Positions 1-8,637 of a stretch of DNA of 64,000 bases are shown in pieces. The notes below the pieces were generated by a model that saw nothing but the letters and a program-made list of their open reading frames with translations, ran no database searches and was not told the DNA's origin. Source of the stretch: Mycetohabitans sp. B8. GTDB taxonomy: Bacteria > Pseudomonadota > Gammaproteobacteria > Burkholderiales > Burkholderiaceae. Position 1 is the first letter of the stretch, and each line of letters opens with the position of its first letter. The stretch is from NCBI RefSeq assembly GCF_021991875.1, contig NZ_JAHLKR010000016.1, forward strand, positions 372,001-436,000, in the 5' to 3' direction. The position numbers and the translations under genes were made by a program.

Positions 1-178
1 CCTTTTGCGCGACTAGCATAATGTGCTTGCCGCCTTCCATTGCCGCTTCGAGGGCCTTAATCGATTTCGGGCGGCCAACAAATAGCGGTATCACCATGTG
101 CGGGAACACGACCACATCTCGCAGCGGAAGCAGCGGCAAAGTGGTGCGTTCAGTCGGGAGAAGTTGGCTTCCTGACAT
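1..178 (-). CDS. lon: ATP-dependent protease Lon, N-terminal part (cut by window start)
   Basis: Reading the minus strand from an ATG at 178, the frame stays open to base 1 and gives the start of Lon: an MSGSQLLP opening, then [19 protein letters not shown], then [13 protein letters not shown]. This is the typical beginning of the Lon substrate-recognition domain. Lon is a cytosolic AAA+ serine protease that degrades misfolded and regulatory proteins; only about 59 residues of roughly 800 are here. The order tig-clpP-clpX-lon on one strand is the classic proteobacterial arrangement and supports the call. A terminator-like hairpin lies between clpX and lon, so lon probably also has its own promoter in 179-320, although I could not assign one. 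Confidence 0.93.
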   Translation of the reverse strand, partial: MSGSQLLPTERTTLPLLPLRDVVVFPHMVIPLFVGRPKSIKALEAAMEGGKHIMLVAQK

Positions 179-320
179 TTCTATCCCCAGTGTGGAATCA
201 GTTCGTTCGAAAGTTGAGGCAATAACGCCGTATTGCAAGCCTCGGGGCGCGGACAGATGCAGAAACTTCCAATCCGAGTTGCAGGATGCGCAAAAGTTTT
301 GGATCGCTCCACTTTAAACG

Positions 321-350
321 AAAAAAGCCGTCCACGTCGCCATGAACGGC
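321..350 (-). terminator. Rho-independent terminator after clpX
   Basis: On the minus strand, about 25 nt after the clpX stop, GCCGTTC (350-344) can pair with GGACGGC (333-327) with one mismatch around a 10-nt loop. A run of six T (326-321) follows directly. Position and T-run fit an intrinsic terminator separating clpX from lon. Confidence 0.7.
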
Positions 351-375
351 CCTCGCCACGCAGGCGCGTCACCGA

Positions 376-1647
376 TCAATTGCTCCCAGCCACCTTCGGC
401 GTGTCTTCATAGATCAGCAAGGGCTTGCCATCACCGTCGATGACGTTCTCTTCGATGATAATCTTGCTGATCCCTTTAAGCGTCGGCAGCTCGTACATCA
501 CATCTAGCAATGCCTGTTCCAGGATCGAGCGCAAGCCGCGCGCGCCAGTCTTGCGGCGAATCGCCTTTTTCGCGACCGCTTGCAGCGCCGCAGGCCGAAT
601 CTCGAGTTCCACTCGCTCCATGTTGAACAGCTTATGGTACTGCTTGATCAACGCGTTCTTCGGCTCGACCAGGATTTTCATCAGCGCGGCCTCGTCGAGC
701 TTGCCCAGCGTCGCAACAACAGGCAAGCGGCCGATGAGTTCGGGAATCAAGCCGAATTTGATCAAATCCTCCGGCTCGACATCGCGCAGTACGTCACCTG
801 CGTCGCGGTCCTGCTTGCTCTTCACACTGGCCCCAAAACCAATGCCGGTCTTTTCGGTACGGTCCGTGATCACTTTTTCGAGGCCATCGAACGCTCCCCC
901 GCAAATGAACAGGATGTTGGTCGTATCGACCTGGATGAAGTCCTGATTCGGATGCTTGCGGCCACCTTGCGGCGGCACCGACGCCATCGTGCCCTCGATC
1001 AGCTTGAGCAGCGCCTGCTGCACCCCTTCGCCCGATACATCACGGGTGATCGACGGGTTGTCCGATTTACGGCTGATCTTGTCAATCTCGTCAATATAGA
1101 CGATGCCGCGCTGTGCCTTTTCGACCTCGTAGTTACAATTTTGCAGCAGCTTCTGAATAATGTTCTCGACATCCTCGCCGACGTAGCCCGCCTCAGTCAG
1201 CGTGGTCGCGTCCGCGATCACGAACGGCACGTTCAGCAGTCTTGCAAGCGTTTGCGCGAGCAGCGTCTTGCCTGACCCAGTCGGCCCGATCAACAAAATG
1301 TTGCTCTTGGACAATTCGACGTCATCCTTCTTGTCGAGATGCTTCAGACGCTTGTAGTGGTTGTACACCGCCACCGCAAGAATCTTCTTCGCGCGCTCCT
1401 GCCCGATCACGTACTGATCGAGAATCTCTCGTATTTCCAGCGGGCTGGGCAGGTCCGACCGGGTGATACCCGCGTCGCCGGACGCGCCGGCTGCCTCGTC
1501 ACGGATGATTTCGTTGCACAGGTCAATGCATTCGTCGCAAATGAAGACCGACGGTCCCGCAATCAGCTTCTTGACCTCGTGCTGACTCTTTCCGCAAAAC
1601 GAGCAGTACAGCAGCTTCTCGCTATTCGAACCTTTCTTGTCCGCCAT
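376..1647 (-). CDS. clpX: ATP-dependent Clp protease ATP-binding subunit ClpX
   Basis: ClpX is the AAA+ unfoldase that recognises substrates (for example ssrA-tagged proteins), unfolds them and feeds them to ClpP in the cytosol. The 423-residue protein has the family length. Visible are the N-terminal zinc-binding domain ([11 protein letters not shown], then CDECIDLC, residues about 15-43), Walker A GPTGSGKT near residue 120, Walker B IVYIDEID, the IGF-type loop in KTGIGFGA that docks on ClpP, and the sensor-2 region ([13 protein letters not shown]). The start follows from the typical [22 protein letters not shown] opening. It lies 161 nt after clpP on the same strand and ends ahead of a hairpin terminator. 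Confidence 0.98.
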   Translation of the reverse strand: MADKKGSNSEKLLYCSFCGKSQHEVKKLIAGPSVFICDECIDLCNEIIRDEAAGASGDAGITRSDLPSPLEIREILDQYVIGQERAKKILAVAVYNHYKRLKHLDKKDDVELSKSNILLIGPTGSGKTLLAQTLARLLNVPFVIADATTLTEAGYVGEDVENIIQKLLQNCNYEVEKAQRGIVYIDEIDKISRKSDNPSITRDVSGEGVQQALLKLIEGTMASVPPQGGRKHPNQDFIQVDTTNILFICGGAFDGLEKVITDRTEKTGIGFGASVKSKQDRDAGDVLRDVEPEDLIKFGLIPELIGRLPVVATLGKLDEAALMKILVEPKNALIKQYHKLFNMERVELEIRPAALQAVAKKAIRRKTGARGLRSILEQALLDVMYELPTLKGISKIIIEENVIDGDGKPLLIYEDTPKVAGSN

Positions 1648-1808
1648 AAATATATTAAGCCTCCGGACACTTCTTTCACATCATACGCCGATTGACCACC
1701 CCCGGCAGTGCGGAACCGATCATCAGTCCATTGTCGGCGGTTTTCTGGCGGCACCTATCGGTGAAATCCCGCCCGACATAACAGCGGGCCCCTTTAACGC
1801 GTGCCCCA

Positions 1809-2462
1809 TTACGGACGCTTATGCAGCACCTGGTCGATCAATCCATAGGCCTGCGCGTCCTCAGCTGACATGAAATTGTCGCGATCGGTATCCCGCTGGA
1901 TCTGCTCGACCGGTTGCCCAGTATGCTGCGCGAGCAGGTTGTTCAGGCGCTCCTTCAGGAACAGGATTTCGCGCGCCTGGATTTCGATATCGGACGCCTG
2001 GCCACGCGCGCCGCCCAGCGGCTGGTGAATCATCACGCGCGCATTGGGTAGCGCAATACGCTTGCCTTTCGCACCGGCGGCGAGCAAAAACGCGCCCATG
2101 CTGGCCGCCAGACCCATGCACAGCGTGGTCACATCCGGCTTGATGAACTGCATCGTATCGTAGATCGCCATGCCGGCCGACACCGAGCCGCCCGGGCTGT
2201 TAATGTACAGGCTGATGTCCTTGTCCGGATTTTCGCTCTCGAGAAACAGCAATTGAGCGACGACCAAATTCGCGGCCTGGTCATTCACCTCGCCCACCAG
2301 AAAGACCAGCCGCTCCTTGAGCAAGCGCGAGTAGATATCGTAGGCACGCTCACCCCGGCCGCTCGTCTCGACGACCATCGGCACAAGGCCCAGCGCCTGG
2401 GCCTCGAAATCCCGGGGCGCGTGCGTGGCGAGTTGATTCAGCAAATCTGCGCGGAACGTCAT
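1809..2462 (-). CDS. clpP: ATP-dependent Clp protease proteolytic subunit ClpP
   Basis: ClpP is the serine peptidase that forms a double heptamer and degrades proteins unfolded by ClpX. At 217 residues it has normal length. The catalytic triad is visible: Ser in [11 protein letters not shown], His in [10 protein letters not shown], and Asp in the DTDRDNFMS segment. The [20 protein letters not shown] block, which forms the oxyanion hole, is intact. The start at 2462 gives an N-terminus ([18 protein letters not shown]) that includes the short propeptide usual in Burkholderia. It lies 139 nt downstream of tig and 161 nt upstream of clpX on the same strand, so the three form the usual chaperone-protease operon. 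Confidence 0.98.
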   Translation of the reverse strand: MTFRADLLNQLATHAPRDFEAQALGLVPMVVETSGRGERAYDIYSRLLKERLVFLVGEVNDQAANLVVAQLLFLESENPDKDISLYINSPGGSVSAGMAIYDTMQFIKPDVTTLCMGLAASMGAFLLAAGAKGKRIALPNARVMIHQPLGGARGQASDIEIQAREILFLKERLNNLLAQHTGQPVEQIQRDTDRDNFMSAEDAQAYGLIDQVLHKRP

Positions 2463-2601
2463 GCGTCTGTCCTTCTGTCTGGAGTTGTTCGATGCTTCGG
2501 TGATGCAACGATAACCGGAATGCGAAAACTGCGCACAAATAATAAGCGGCGTTCGAAACCGTCTATTCGACCGTTTCGCCCGCCGCCCTGTTGCGCCGCC
2601 G

Positions 2602-3957
2602 TTACGCTTGAGCCGCCTGCGAGGCGTTCGCCAGTTCCTCGAAGCCGACTTCCTTATCGGTCACCTTCGCCTTGCCCAGCACGAAGTCGACAACGTTGCT
2701 CTCGACCACGTACGCTTCCATCTCGGCAAGGCGCTGCTGGTCTGAATAATACCAGCGCACGACTTCCTTCGGGTCCTCGTAGCTCTTCGCGAATTCGTCC
2801 ACCTCGGCCCGGATCTGCTCAGGTTTCGCCTCCAGCTTATGCTCCTTGACCAACTCGGCCAGGATCAACCCGAGTTTCACGCGGCGCTCGGCCTGCTCCT
2901 TGAACATCTCGGCCGGGATCGGGGCTTTCGCCGCATCGGGCACGCCGCGTTGTGCCAAATCCTGACGCGCCATTTCGACCAGGCGCTGCTGATCCTGTTC
3001 GATCAGCGCAGTCGGTGCATCCAACTCAGCGAGCTTTAACAGCGTATCCATCACCTGATTCTTCAGGAGGGCCTGCGTGCGGCGCTTCGCCTCGCGTTCC
3101 AGATTATCCTTGATCTCCGCGCGCATCTTCACCAAGTCACCATCCGCGATGCCGAGCGACTTCGCAAATTCCGCGTCGATTTCGGGCTGATGCGGCCATT
3201 CGACCTTTTTGGCGGTGATCGTGAAGCGCGCGGTCTTGCCGGCCACGTCCTTGCCATGATAATCATCGGGAAACTTCAGGTCGAACTCTTTCGACTCGCC
3301 TGCTTTCAGGCCCAGCGCCGCCTGCTCGAACTCCGGCAGCATCCGACCTTCGCCGAGCACGAACGCAAAGTCCTCCGCGCTGCCGCCGGCAAATGCGTCG
3401 CCATCGATCTTGCCGACGAAATCGACTGTCACGCGATCGCCGTTCTGCGCGCTGACATCGTCGCCGCCCGCGCCATGCTCGCCCGCCTCGCCACGAGGGT
3501 GGAAATGCACCCGCTGCTTGCGCAAAATTTCGAGGGTACGGTCGATCTCCGCATCGCTGATGGTCGTCGTCTTGCGCTCAATTTCCGCGCTCGAGATGTC
3601 GCCAAGCTGCACTTGCGGATAGACTTCGAACGTCGCATCAAACGCATACGCGTCGTCCTGCGCCGACTGCTGCTTCGCCGCGAAGCTCGGTTGCCCCGCC
3701 ACGCGCAGGTTCTGCGCGCGGCTGATGTCGAAGAACTCCTTGCCAATCTTGTCGCTGAGCACTTCCGCTTCAACCTGGCCGGCGTACTGCTGCGTGACCA
3801 TCTTCAGCGGCACCTTGCCGGGACGGAAACCAGGCATGCGGACATTCTTCGCCAGCTTGCGGATACGCGCGTCGATTTCCTTTTGAACGACATCCTTCGG
3901 CAGCGAAATCGTCACGCGCCGTTCGAGTTTGCCGAGGTTTTCTACAACGTTAGCCAT
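2602..3957 (-). CDS. tig: Trigger factor (ribosome-associated peptidyl-prolyl isomerase chaperone)
   Basis: Trigger factor binds ribosomal protein L23 at the exit tunnel and shields nascent chains; its middle domain is an FKBP-type prolyl isomerase. The 451 residues match the family. The ribosome-binding signature is present in the N-domain ([14 protein letters not shown], near residues 41-54). The PPIase domain follows ([19 protein letters not shown], about residues 165-250), and then a helical C-terminal domain with [10 protein letters not shown]. It is the first gene of the tig-clpP-clpX run. A 17-bp inverted repeat (4073-4089) sits about 115 nt upstream, in its probable promoter region. 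Confidence 0.97.
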   Translation of the reverse strand: MANVVENLGKLERRVTISLPKDVVQKEIDARIRKLAKNVRMPGFRPGKVPLKMVTQQYAGQVEAEVLSDKIGKEFFDISRAQNLRVAGQPSFAAKQQSAQDDAYAFDATFEVYPQVQLGDISSAEIERKTTTISDAEIDRTLEILRKQRVHFHPRGEAGEHGAGGDDVSAQNGDRVTVDFVGKIDGDAFAGGSAEDFAFVLGEGRMLPEFEQAALGLKAGESKEFDLKFPDDYHGKDVAGKTARFTITAKKVEWPHQPEIDAEFAKSLGIADGDLVKMRAEIKDNLEREAKRRTQALLKNQVMDTLLKLAELDAPTALIEQDQQRLVEMARQDLAQRGVPDAAKAPIPAEMFKEQAERRVKLGLILAELVKEHKLEAKPEQIRAEVDEFAKSYEDPKEVVRWYYSDQQRLAEMEAYVVESNVVDFVLGKAKVTDKEVGFEELANASQAAQA

Positions 3958-4072
3958 GAATTCAATCCGTCCTAAAGTGTTCGAGCGTCTGGTTCTCCGT
4001 GCGCCAGGCGACCGGCGGCCCGATACCAGGGCACGCGCGCGGTGGCACAGCCAGTCGGGTCTGGAAAGCCGG

Positions 4073-4089
4073 ATAGTTTAGCAAACTAT
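4073..4089. promoter_or_regulatory. Inverted repeat upstream of tig, candidate operator
   Basis: ATAGTTT, three bases AGC, AAACTAT: perfect 7-bp arms. It lies in the roughly 300-nt gap (3958-4261) between tig and a dead glycerate kinase, about 115 nt upstream of the tig start. Short AT-rich palindromes of this layout are typical of MarR-family operators, and a MarR gene lies 755 nt to the right; that link is inference. I see nothing else in this gap. Confidence 0.4.
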
Positions 4090-4261
4090 TGACGCGTAAC
4101 ATCGGAAATCGCAGTTTTACCCCGTCTGACGCACGTTTTTGCCGTATGCCGCGTGCTATCGCGCCGGCTCCCAGATGGCAGCGCGGGCCGCGTTTGATAA
4201 GCTTTCGGTTCACGCCGTTGTCAACCGGCCAACCCAAGACGCTAGGAGACTGGTTGTTCCG

Positions 4262-4806
4262 ATGCCCGCTTCGTCATCTCATCGCATTGACGCCCGCCTG
4301 CAGGCCGCCGCGGCTGTGCAGTCATCCCGTGCCGGGGCCCGCATCCGGCACGCCGCGTCGGTGATCGTCGTGGCGCCGGATTCGTTCAAGGGCTCACTGG
4401 GTGTCAACCAGACCGCGTGGGCGGCCAAGCGCCGGCGCAGCGGGCGACCTCGGCTATGCGTTACCGATGCTTGGCGCACCACTGCGCCCCGGCGCCGAAC
4501 TCGTCGCGGACCCAATCGGCTTGGACGATGCACGGGTAGACGCCGTCTAATTGAACACCGGCGAAGGCTGTTCCGATGCCTAAACGCTGTATGGCAAAGC
4601 GCCGTTTATCGCCTGCCAGCGCGCCGCGCATGCGGGCGTGCCGGCCACGGTGCTGTCGGCGCGCCCAATGCCGACGCGCCGCCGCGGCTGAGCGAGCATT
4701 TCGCCGGCTGCTTTTCGCCGGTGTCGGCCCCCATGTCGCTGGATGCGACCATTCGCAACGCGCCGACGCTGCTCAGCGATGCCGCGAAGCAGCTTGTGCG
4801 AGTCAA
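4262..4806 (+). pseudogene. Glycerate kinase (GlxK-type) remnant, frameshifted and internally deleted
   Basis: Glycerate kinase homology is spread over different frames. One frame gives the amino-terminal motif VIVVAPDSFKGSLG (near 4362-4403). A second gives GAAGDLGYALPMLGAPL, then ELVADPIGLDDAR, a stop, NTGEGCSDA, a second stop, then TLYGKAPFIACQRAAHAG. The first frame resumes with PPRLSEHFAGCFSPVSAP and a normal family C-terminus. The family is about 380 residues, whereas the relic would code for about 180, so roughly half is deleted between the N-motif and the GDLGYALP block. Two stops and at least two frame changes make it non-functional. An apparent open frame running through the region is not a real protein. 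Confidence 0.8.
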
Positions 4807-4844
4807 ATTGACGTTTCTACACTAGACTCTTCAACAGGAGCAAC

Positions 4845-5354
4845 ATGACTTCCGCCGATCAATCCGGCCTGACCCAATTTCTTACCTACCGCGTACACGT
4901 GCTCAACAAGCTATCCGAACGCGGCATTAGCGAGCTCTACCAGCGCAAAATCGGCATATCGATTGCCGAGGCACGCGTGATTGCAGCCGTCGGCGCATTC
5001 GGGCCGTTCTCGGTCATCGAGCTGGCCCGGCACGCCAATCTCGACAAAAGCCAGGCAAGCCGCGCCGCGGAAGCTTTGATGCGGCGTGCGCTACTGCAGC
5101 GCCAGGCAAGCCGCGACGATGGACGTATCGTCGTCGTATCACTGACCCCGGCCGGGCGCGCGCTGTATCGCAAAATCATGCCGATCGCACGGCGCTGGAA
5201 CGACGACTTGTTCGCCATGCTTGGCGAGCGCGAGCATGCCCAACTGAGCCGGCTGCTCGACAAAGTGATTGCCGCGGCACGCGACGCGGAGGCAGCGAAG
5301 GCACAGAAAACGGCCAAACCGCGCGCCAAACGCGCGAGTGCGTCGACACGCTAG
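4845..5354 (+). CDS. MarR-family transcriptional regulator
   Basis: A 169-residue winged-helix regulator of MarR type, expected to act as a dimer that releases DNA on binding a small ligand. Visible are the wHTH core (FSVIELARHANLDKSQASRAAEALMRRALLQR, residues about 63-95) followed by the wing DDGRIVVVSLTPAGRALYRKI, the most conserved MarR block. The C-terminus ends in a basic, Ala/Lys/Arg-rich tail (KAQKTAKPRAKRASASTR). Start: ATG at 4845 with AGGAG (about 4833) in front. Its left neighbour, glycerate kinase, is dead, so its target is not obvious from context. The 3' end overlaps by 4 nt with the convergent small gene at 5351-5602. Confidence 0.88.
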   Translation: MTSADQSGLTQFLTYRVHVLNKLSERGISELYQRKIGISIAEARVIAAVGAFGPFSVIELARHANLDKSQASRAAEALMRRALLQRQASRDDGRIVVVSLTPAGRALYRKIMPIARRWNDDLFAMLGEREHAQLSRLLDKVIAAARDAEAAKAQKTAKPRAKRASASTR

Positions 5355-5602
5355 CCGCGCTCGCGGCGCTCGCCGCGGGCATCGGGCGCAAGCCGGGCGG
5401 CCGCCTTGACGCCAGCGTCGAGCGCATACTCGGCGGCGGCATTCTGGTTGTCGAATACCGCATCGATCGCCTGCCGCACGACCCACCCCTCGCGTAACTT
5501 CGCGTCAAGCCGGGAAATAAAATAAGTGGACGTCCATTCGCCCGGCCGCGTCGAACTCTGCATGGTGCGAACGATAAAGTTGCCGACGATCCTTTCGGCC
5601 AT
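5351..5602 (-). CDS. Small conserved-looking hypothetical protein
   Basis: An 83-residue protein starting MAERIVGNFIVRTMQSS, with FISRLDAKLREGWVVRQAIDAVFDNQNAAAEYALDAGVKAA in the body. I chose the internal ATG at 5602 because AGGA lies about 8 nt upstream, whereas the longer frame above it is low-complexity Arg/Pro-rich. No signal peptide, membrane segment or catalytic motif is visible; the sequence looks like a small soluble alpha/beta protein. I do not recognise a named family. Its 3' end overlaps marR by 4 nt tail to tail. Confidence 0.6.
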   Translation of the reverse strand: MAERIVGNFIVRTMQSSTRPGEWTSTYFISRLDAKLREGWVVRQAIDAVFDNQNAAAEYALDAGVKAAARLAPDARGERRERG

Positions 5603-5753
5603 CTGATTATCCTGCAAAGGGGGAGCGGGTTGCCGACGATGACGGCACAACTGGCACGCGGGCACAGCGCGGCCCAGTACACGTTGCGCTGCGCGCGCAC
5701 GGCCGTCGCCGGCGCCCTGATGACGGCCGCGAGGCACGCCGGCGGTGGATCGA

Positions 5754-5840
5754 TGGTGCGAGGAAGGGGACTCGAACCCCTACACCCTTGCGGGCGTCAG
5801 GACCTAAACCTGGTGCGTCTACCAATTTCGCCATCCTCGC
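5754..5840 (-). tRNA. tRNA-Leu (anticodon UAG)
   Basis: Read on the minus strand, 5840-5757 folds as a class II tRNA. The acceptor stem GCGAGGA pairs with TCCTCGC, the anticodon stem is CAGG/CCTG around the loop TTTAGGT (anticodon TAG), and a long variable arm (ACGCCCGCAAGGGTGT) is typical of tRNA-Leu. The T-arm contains GGTTCGAGTCC. CCA is encoded at the 3' end (5756-5754). It reads CUA codons. Confidence 0.95.
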
Positions 5841-5986
5841 ATCCAGGGGCGCATTGCACGCCGCCCGGTTGTCTGTTTTGCCTCGCCGAAAGATCGGTCA
5901 GCCCGATCTGGACGCTGCAAGCGCAAGATTCTAACCGATTCGCCGCCCGTTGTCTGCACCGCGTGTATGATCAATGCTAAACTTTG

Positions 5987-6859
5987 ATGCCTTGCACGCG
6001 GCACACGCCGCGCGCGCTCTTGCACGTTTCGCCTCGCTTGAACATCGACGATTATTGCCAGCAAAAGGCAGCCCCGGCCGGAACCAGCATGTACTATGCG
6101 CTACGGCGGGCGCCGTTGACCGCGCAGCCGTTGTTGACCGCGCTGTACGCATTGCATCGGGAACTGGCCGAAAGCGTCAGCGAAGTCAGTGATCCAGCTG
6201 TCGGGCGCGCCAAGCTCGCCTGGTGGCAACGCGAGTTCGGTGCCCTCGCACAGGGCGCGCCAACCCATCCGGTGACGCAGGCGATCGCCCGCCATTATGC
6301 CAGCACGGTGCCAATCGGAGCGTTCATGACGTGGCTGTCTGGTTACCAGATGGACCTGGACCAGGCACGCTATCTCGATTTCGCAGGACTGGACCGTTAC
6401 GTGGAGCAGGTAGGCGCCGCATTGGCCAATGCCGTGGCCGAAGTCACCGCTCGCGAGCCGGCCAGCCTGGTGTCATGGGCCCCGGCGCTTGGGCGGGCGT
6501 TGCTGCTTGCCGATATCGTCGAGCGCACCGGCGAGCACGCGCGACGCGGCCGCATCTACATCCCGATCGACGAAATGCAGCGATTCGGCGTGACAGCCGC
6601 CGACATCCTGCATCGTCGCTACGGCGAACGCTTCACGCAATTGATGTCATTCCAGGTCGAGCGTGCGCGTAGCACGCTCACCGATGCGCTCGGCGCGATG
6701 CCGGCCGCCGAGCGCCGAACACAGCGCATGCTCCGCGCGCAAGCCGCCATGTCGCTGGCGCTGCTGCGCGAACTCGAGGCGGAAGACTATCGCGTGCTGC
6801 ATCAGCGCATCGCGCTGACGCCGCTGCGCAAGTTGTGGATTGCCTGGCGCACGCGCTGA
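5987..6859 (+). CDS. Squalene/phytoene synthase-like protein lacking the catalytic Asp motifs
   Basis: About 290 residues with the isoprenoid-synthase fold of squalene/phytoene synthases: IDDYCQQKAAPAGTSMYYALR near the start, KLAWWQREF, and ARRGRIYIPIDEMQRFGV. Active family members hold diphosphate through two Asp-rich motifs. Here the first reads RELAESVSE instead of RxxDDxxDE and the second reads VERTGEHARRG instead of LRDVxEDxRRG, so the metal-binding Asp residues are gone. Catalysis of head-to-head prenyl coupling is therefore doubtful. Mitochondrial NDUFAF6, a complex I assembly factor, is a family member known to lack these residues, so a non-enzymatic role is possible. The start is uncertain: ATG 5987 is used, with TTG at 5984 just before it. 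It lies next to tRNA-Leu, with no obvious operon partner. Confidence 0.8.
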   Translation: MPCTRHTPRALLHVSPRLNIDDYCQQKAAPAGTSMYYALRRAPLTAQPLLTALYALHRELAESVSEVSDPAVGRAKLAWWQREFGALAQGAPTHPVTQAIARHYASTVPIGAFMTWLSGYQMDLDQARYLDFAGLDRYVEQVGAALANAVAEVTAREPASLVSWAPALGRALLLADIVERTGEHARRGRIYIPIDEMQRFGVTAADILHRRYGERFTQLMSFQVERARSTLTDALGAMPAAERRTQRMLRAQAAMSLALLRELEAEDYRVLHQRIALTPLRKLWIAWRTR

Positions 6860-6917
6860 CGCATTTGCGCCCGCAACGGCACGCATCCCTAGACGCCCGT
6901 CATCTCCGGGCCCCTGC

Positions 6918-8051
6918 TCAACGCAACAGCCCCGGCAACATATCGAACCGTGCACCGAGCACGGGGGCTGCCTCGATACCCCACCCCTGCTGCAACACCG
7001 TCGCATAGAGCGAGCGGAAATCGATACCAACGGGCAGATGGCCGTCACCATCGAGTTGGCTCAGTTGCGGCGCGACACCATAGAATCCGCCCCGCACGCG
7101 TGCACCGGCAACGAAGTGCGCGGCGACGGTACCGTGTTCGGTGCCCCCATCGGCGTTTTCGTCGGCACGGCGGCCGAATTCCGCATGCGTCATGATCAGC
7201 GCTGACTTCCAGCGGCCGAGCTCAGTCAGCGCGCCGCGCAGCGCGACCATGCCGTCGGCCAATTGCGCCAGCAACGCGGCATGCTGTGCCGGCTGGTTAT
7301 GGTGGGTGTCGAAACCGTTCAACGCGAGCCGGATCACGGGTGGGACGTGCGTCGGATCGTGGCGCGCGAGCGCAAGCTGCTGCATGGCGCGACGGATCGC
7401 CACGCCGAACGCGCCACGGGCAAAGCGGGTTGCAAACCGATAGCCGTGAGCCCCATGGTCGGGCGATGGCCCCTGCGTGGAGAGTCGGCCCTGCCCTCGC
7501 GAGCGTCCCGGCCCTGGTGGTCCCTGTCCTGGCAGCGACAGCTGCGCTGGCCATGGTGAGCGCACTGGCAACAGCGGTTGCCCCGCTGATGGCGCGAAGG
7601 CCCGGGCCAGCCAGTCGTCACGCCGGTATTCGTGCGATGCCGATGCAGTTTCCCAGATTTCCCGTGAACGGTAGTGGGACAGGTTCGGCCACGGGTAGCC
7701 CACGCCTTGCACGATGGCGAGCGACGCGTCGTCCCACCACGGCTTCAGCGCGACCAGCGACGGATGCAGGCCGGTGCGCCCGTTGAGCGGAATCACTCGC
7801 TCGCGCGCAATCCCGATCGTCGGCCTCAGTTGCCGATAACGCGGGTCCTCATACGGAATGACCGTGTTCAACGCATCGTTGCCGCCACTGAGCTCGATCA
7901 AGATCAACGTCATCCGGTGGACCGGCGCTTCGCGGCCACGCGCGGCAACCGCCGCATGGGGCGCCCGCGCCGCAAGCCGCCCCGGCGAGCCGGGCGCGCC
8001 CAGCGCGCATAGCGCGGCGCCACCCACGGTAAGAAATTGTCTCCGATGCAC
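6918..8051 (-). CDS. DUF1501 family protein, Tat-exported
   Basis: A 377-residue protein beginning MHRRQFLTVGGAALCALGA, a twin-arginine signal (RRQFL) followed by a hydrophobic stretch, so it is probably exported folded to the periplasm. DUF1501 members belong to the alkaline-phosphatase/sulfatase-like fold. Visible family blocks are LILIELSGGNDALNTVIPY, YRQLRPTIGI, NGRTGLHPSLVALKPWW, IVQGVGYPWPNLSHYRSREIWETA, GFDTHHNQPAQHAALL, and GGTEHGTVAAHFVAG near the C-terminus. The enzymatic activity is unknown. In many proteobacteria this gene sits beside a DUF1800 gene; none is seen here, where only a small secreted protein lies upstream, so the partner may have been lost. Confidence 0.85.
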   Translation of the reverse strand: MHRRQFLTVGGAALCALGAPGSPGRLAARAPHAAVAARGREAPVHRMTLILIELSGGNDALNTVIPYEDPRYRQLRPTIGIARERVIPLNGRTGLHPSLVALKPWWDDASLAIVQGVGYPWPNLSHYRSREIWETASASHEYRRDDWLARAFAPSAGQPLLPVRSPWPAQLSLPGQGPPGPGRSRGQGRLSTQGPSPDHGAHGYRFATRFARGAFGVAIRRAMQQLALARHDPTHVPPVIRLALNGFDTHHNQPAQHAALLAQLADGMVALRGALTELGRWKSALIMTHAEFGRRADENADGGTEHGTVAAHFVAGARVRGGFYGVAPQLSQLDGDGHLPVGIDFRSLYATVLQQGWGIEAAPVLGARFDMLPGLLR

Positions 8052-8138
8052 GATCTAGCCAGGTTGGCTGGGGTTCAAAACGCTTGGCGGGAATCCGTCG
8101 GCGCCGCCGCGACGTCCATGATCGCGCGGCAGCCAAGC

Positions 8139-8453
8139 TTATCGCTTGTACAGTTCGCGCACCGCATCTTCGATATGCTGGCGCAGCAGTTGCCGCTCTT
8201 CCGGTGTCATGCGCCCATCGCGTCTGCGCTGCTGGTCGAACTCGGCAGGCACGGCCAAGCGATCCGCCGCCACGCTGGCGGGCGGCTGGCTCGGCTTGGG
8301 CGGTGTGTACCGGTCTAGTCCGTTGGGAGGCGACGGCCGCTCACGATTACCTTGCGCGAACGCCGGGCTCACGTGGACGATCGTGCCGGTTACGGCGCCG
8401 CCCAGGGCAAGTCCGAGCGCGCCTGCCCTCACGTATCGCACCCACCCCGTCAT
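8139..8453 (-). CDS. Small exported hypothetical protein
   Basis: A 104-residue protein with an N-terminal signal sequence (MTGWVRYVRAG, then ALGLALGGAVTGTIVHVS, with likely cleavage after PAFA at about residue 33). A Pro-rich linker and a charged C-terminal helix (RRDGRMTPEERQLLRQHIEDAVRELYKR) follow. It is probably periplasmic. The RxxGRMTPEERxxLRxxI pattern resembles small exported proteins found near DUF1501/DUF1800 genes in Burkholderia, a link from memory. It lies 87 nt upstream of the DUF1501 gene on the same strand and is probably co-transcribed with it. Function unknown. Confidence 0.65.
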   Translation of the reverse strand: MTGWVRYVRAGALGLALGGAVTGTIVHVSPAFAQGNRERPSPPNGLDRYTPPKPSQPPASVAADRLAVPAEFDQQRRRDGRMTPEERQLLRQHIEDAVRELYKR

Positions 8454-8637
8454 GTCGTTCCCTTCGTGACTTGCGACAATATCTTGCTCTTCGTTGCAAC
8501 CATAAGTCCCTTGCTTATAACGAAGTCTACGCGTGGCCGGTTTACCACATGTGCCGGCATGGGTAAATTTTGTAACCTTGTGTAACCCTATAATTAAGCC
8601 CCACTCGTGTCCGGTCCTAACGCGCTAAGATTCCGCC

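Noticed and set aside
219-236. Inverted repeat GCAATA-N6-TATTGC in the lon leader as an operator or heat-shock promoter
   Set aside because: The short 6-bp arms are easily due to chance, and I could not fit sigma32 -35/-10 elements with the right spacing.
4139-4825. A 228-codon open plus-strand frame that could look like an intact gene
   Set aside because: Glycerate kinase homology crosses between frames with stops inside, so the continuous frame is only a by-product of high GC content in a dead gene.
5754-5840. tRNA-Leu as an integration site for a genomic island
   Set aside because: No integrase gene and no repeated tRNA 3' end seen in the neighbourhood.
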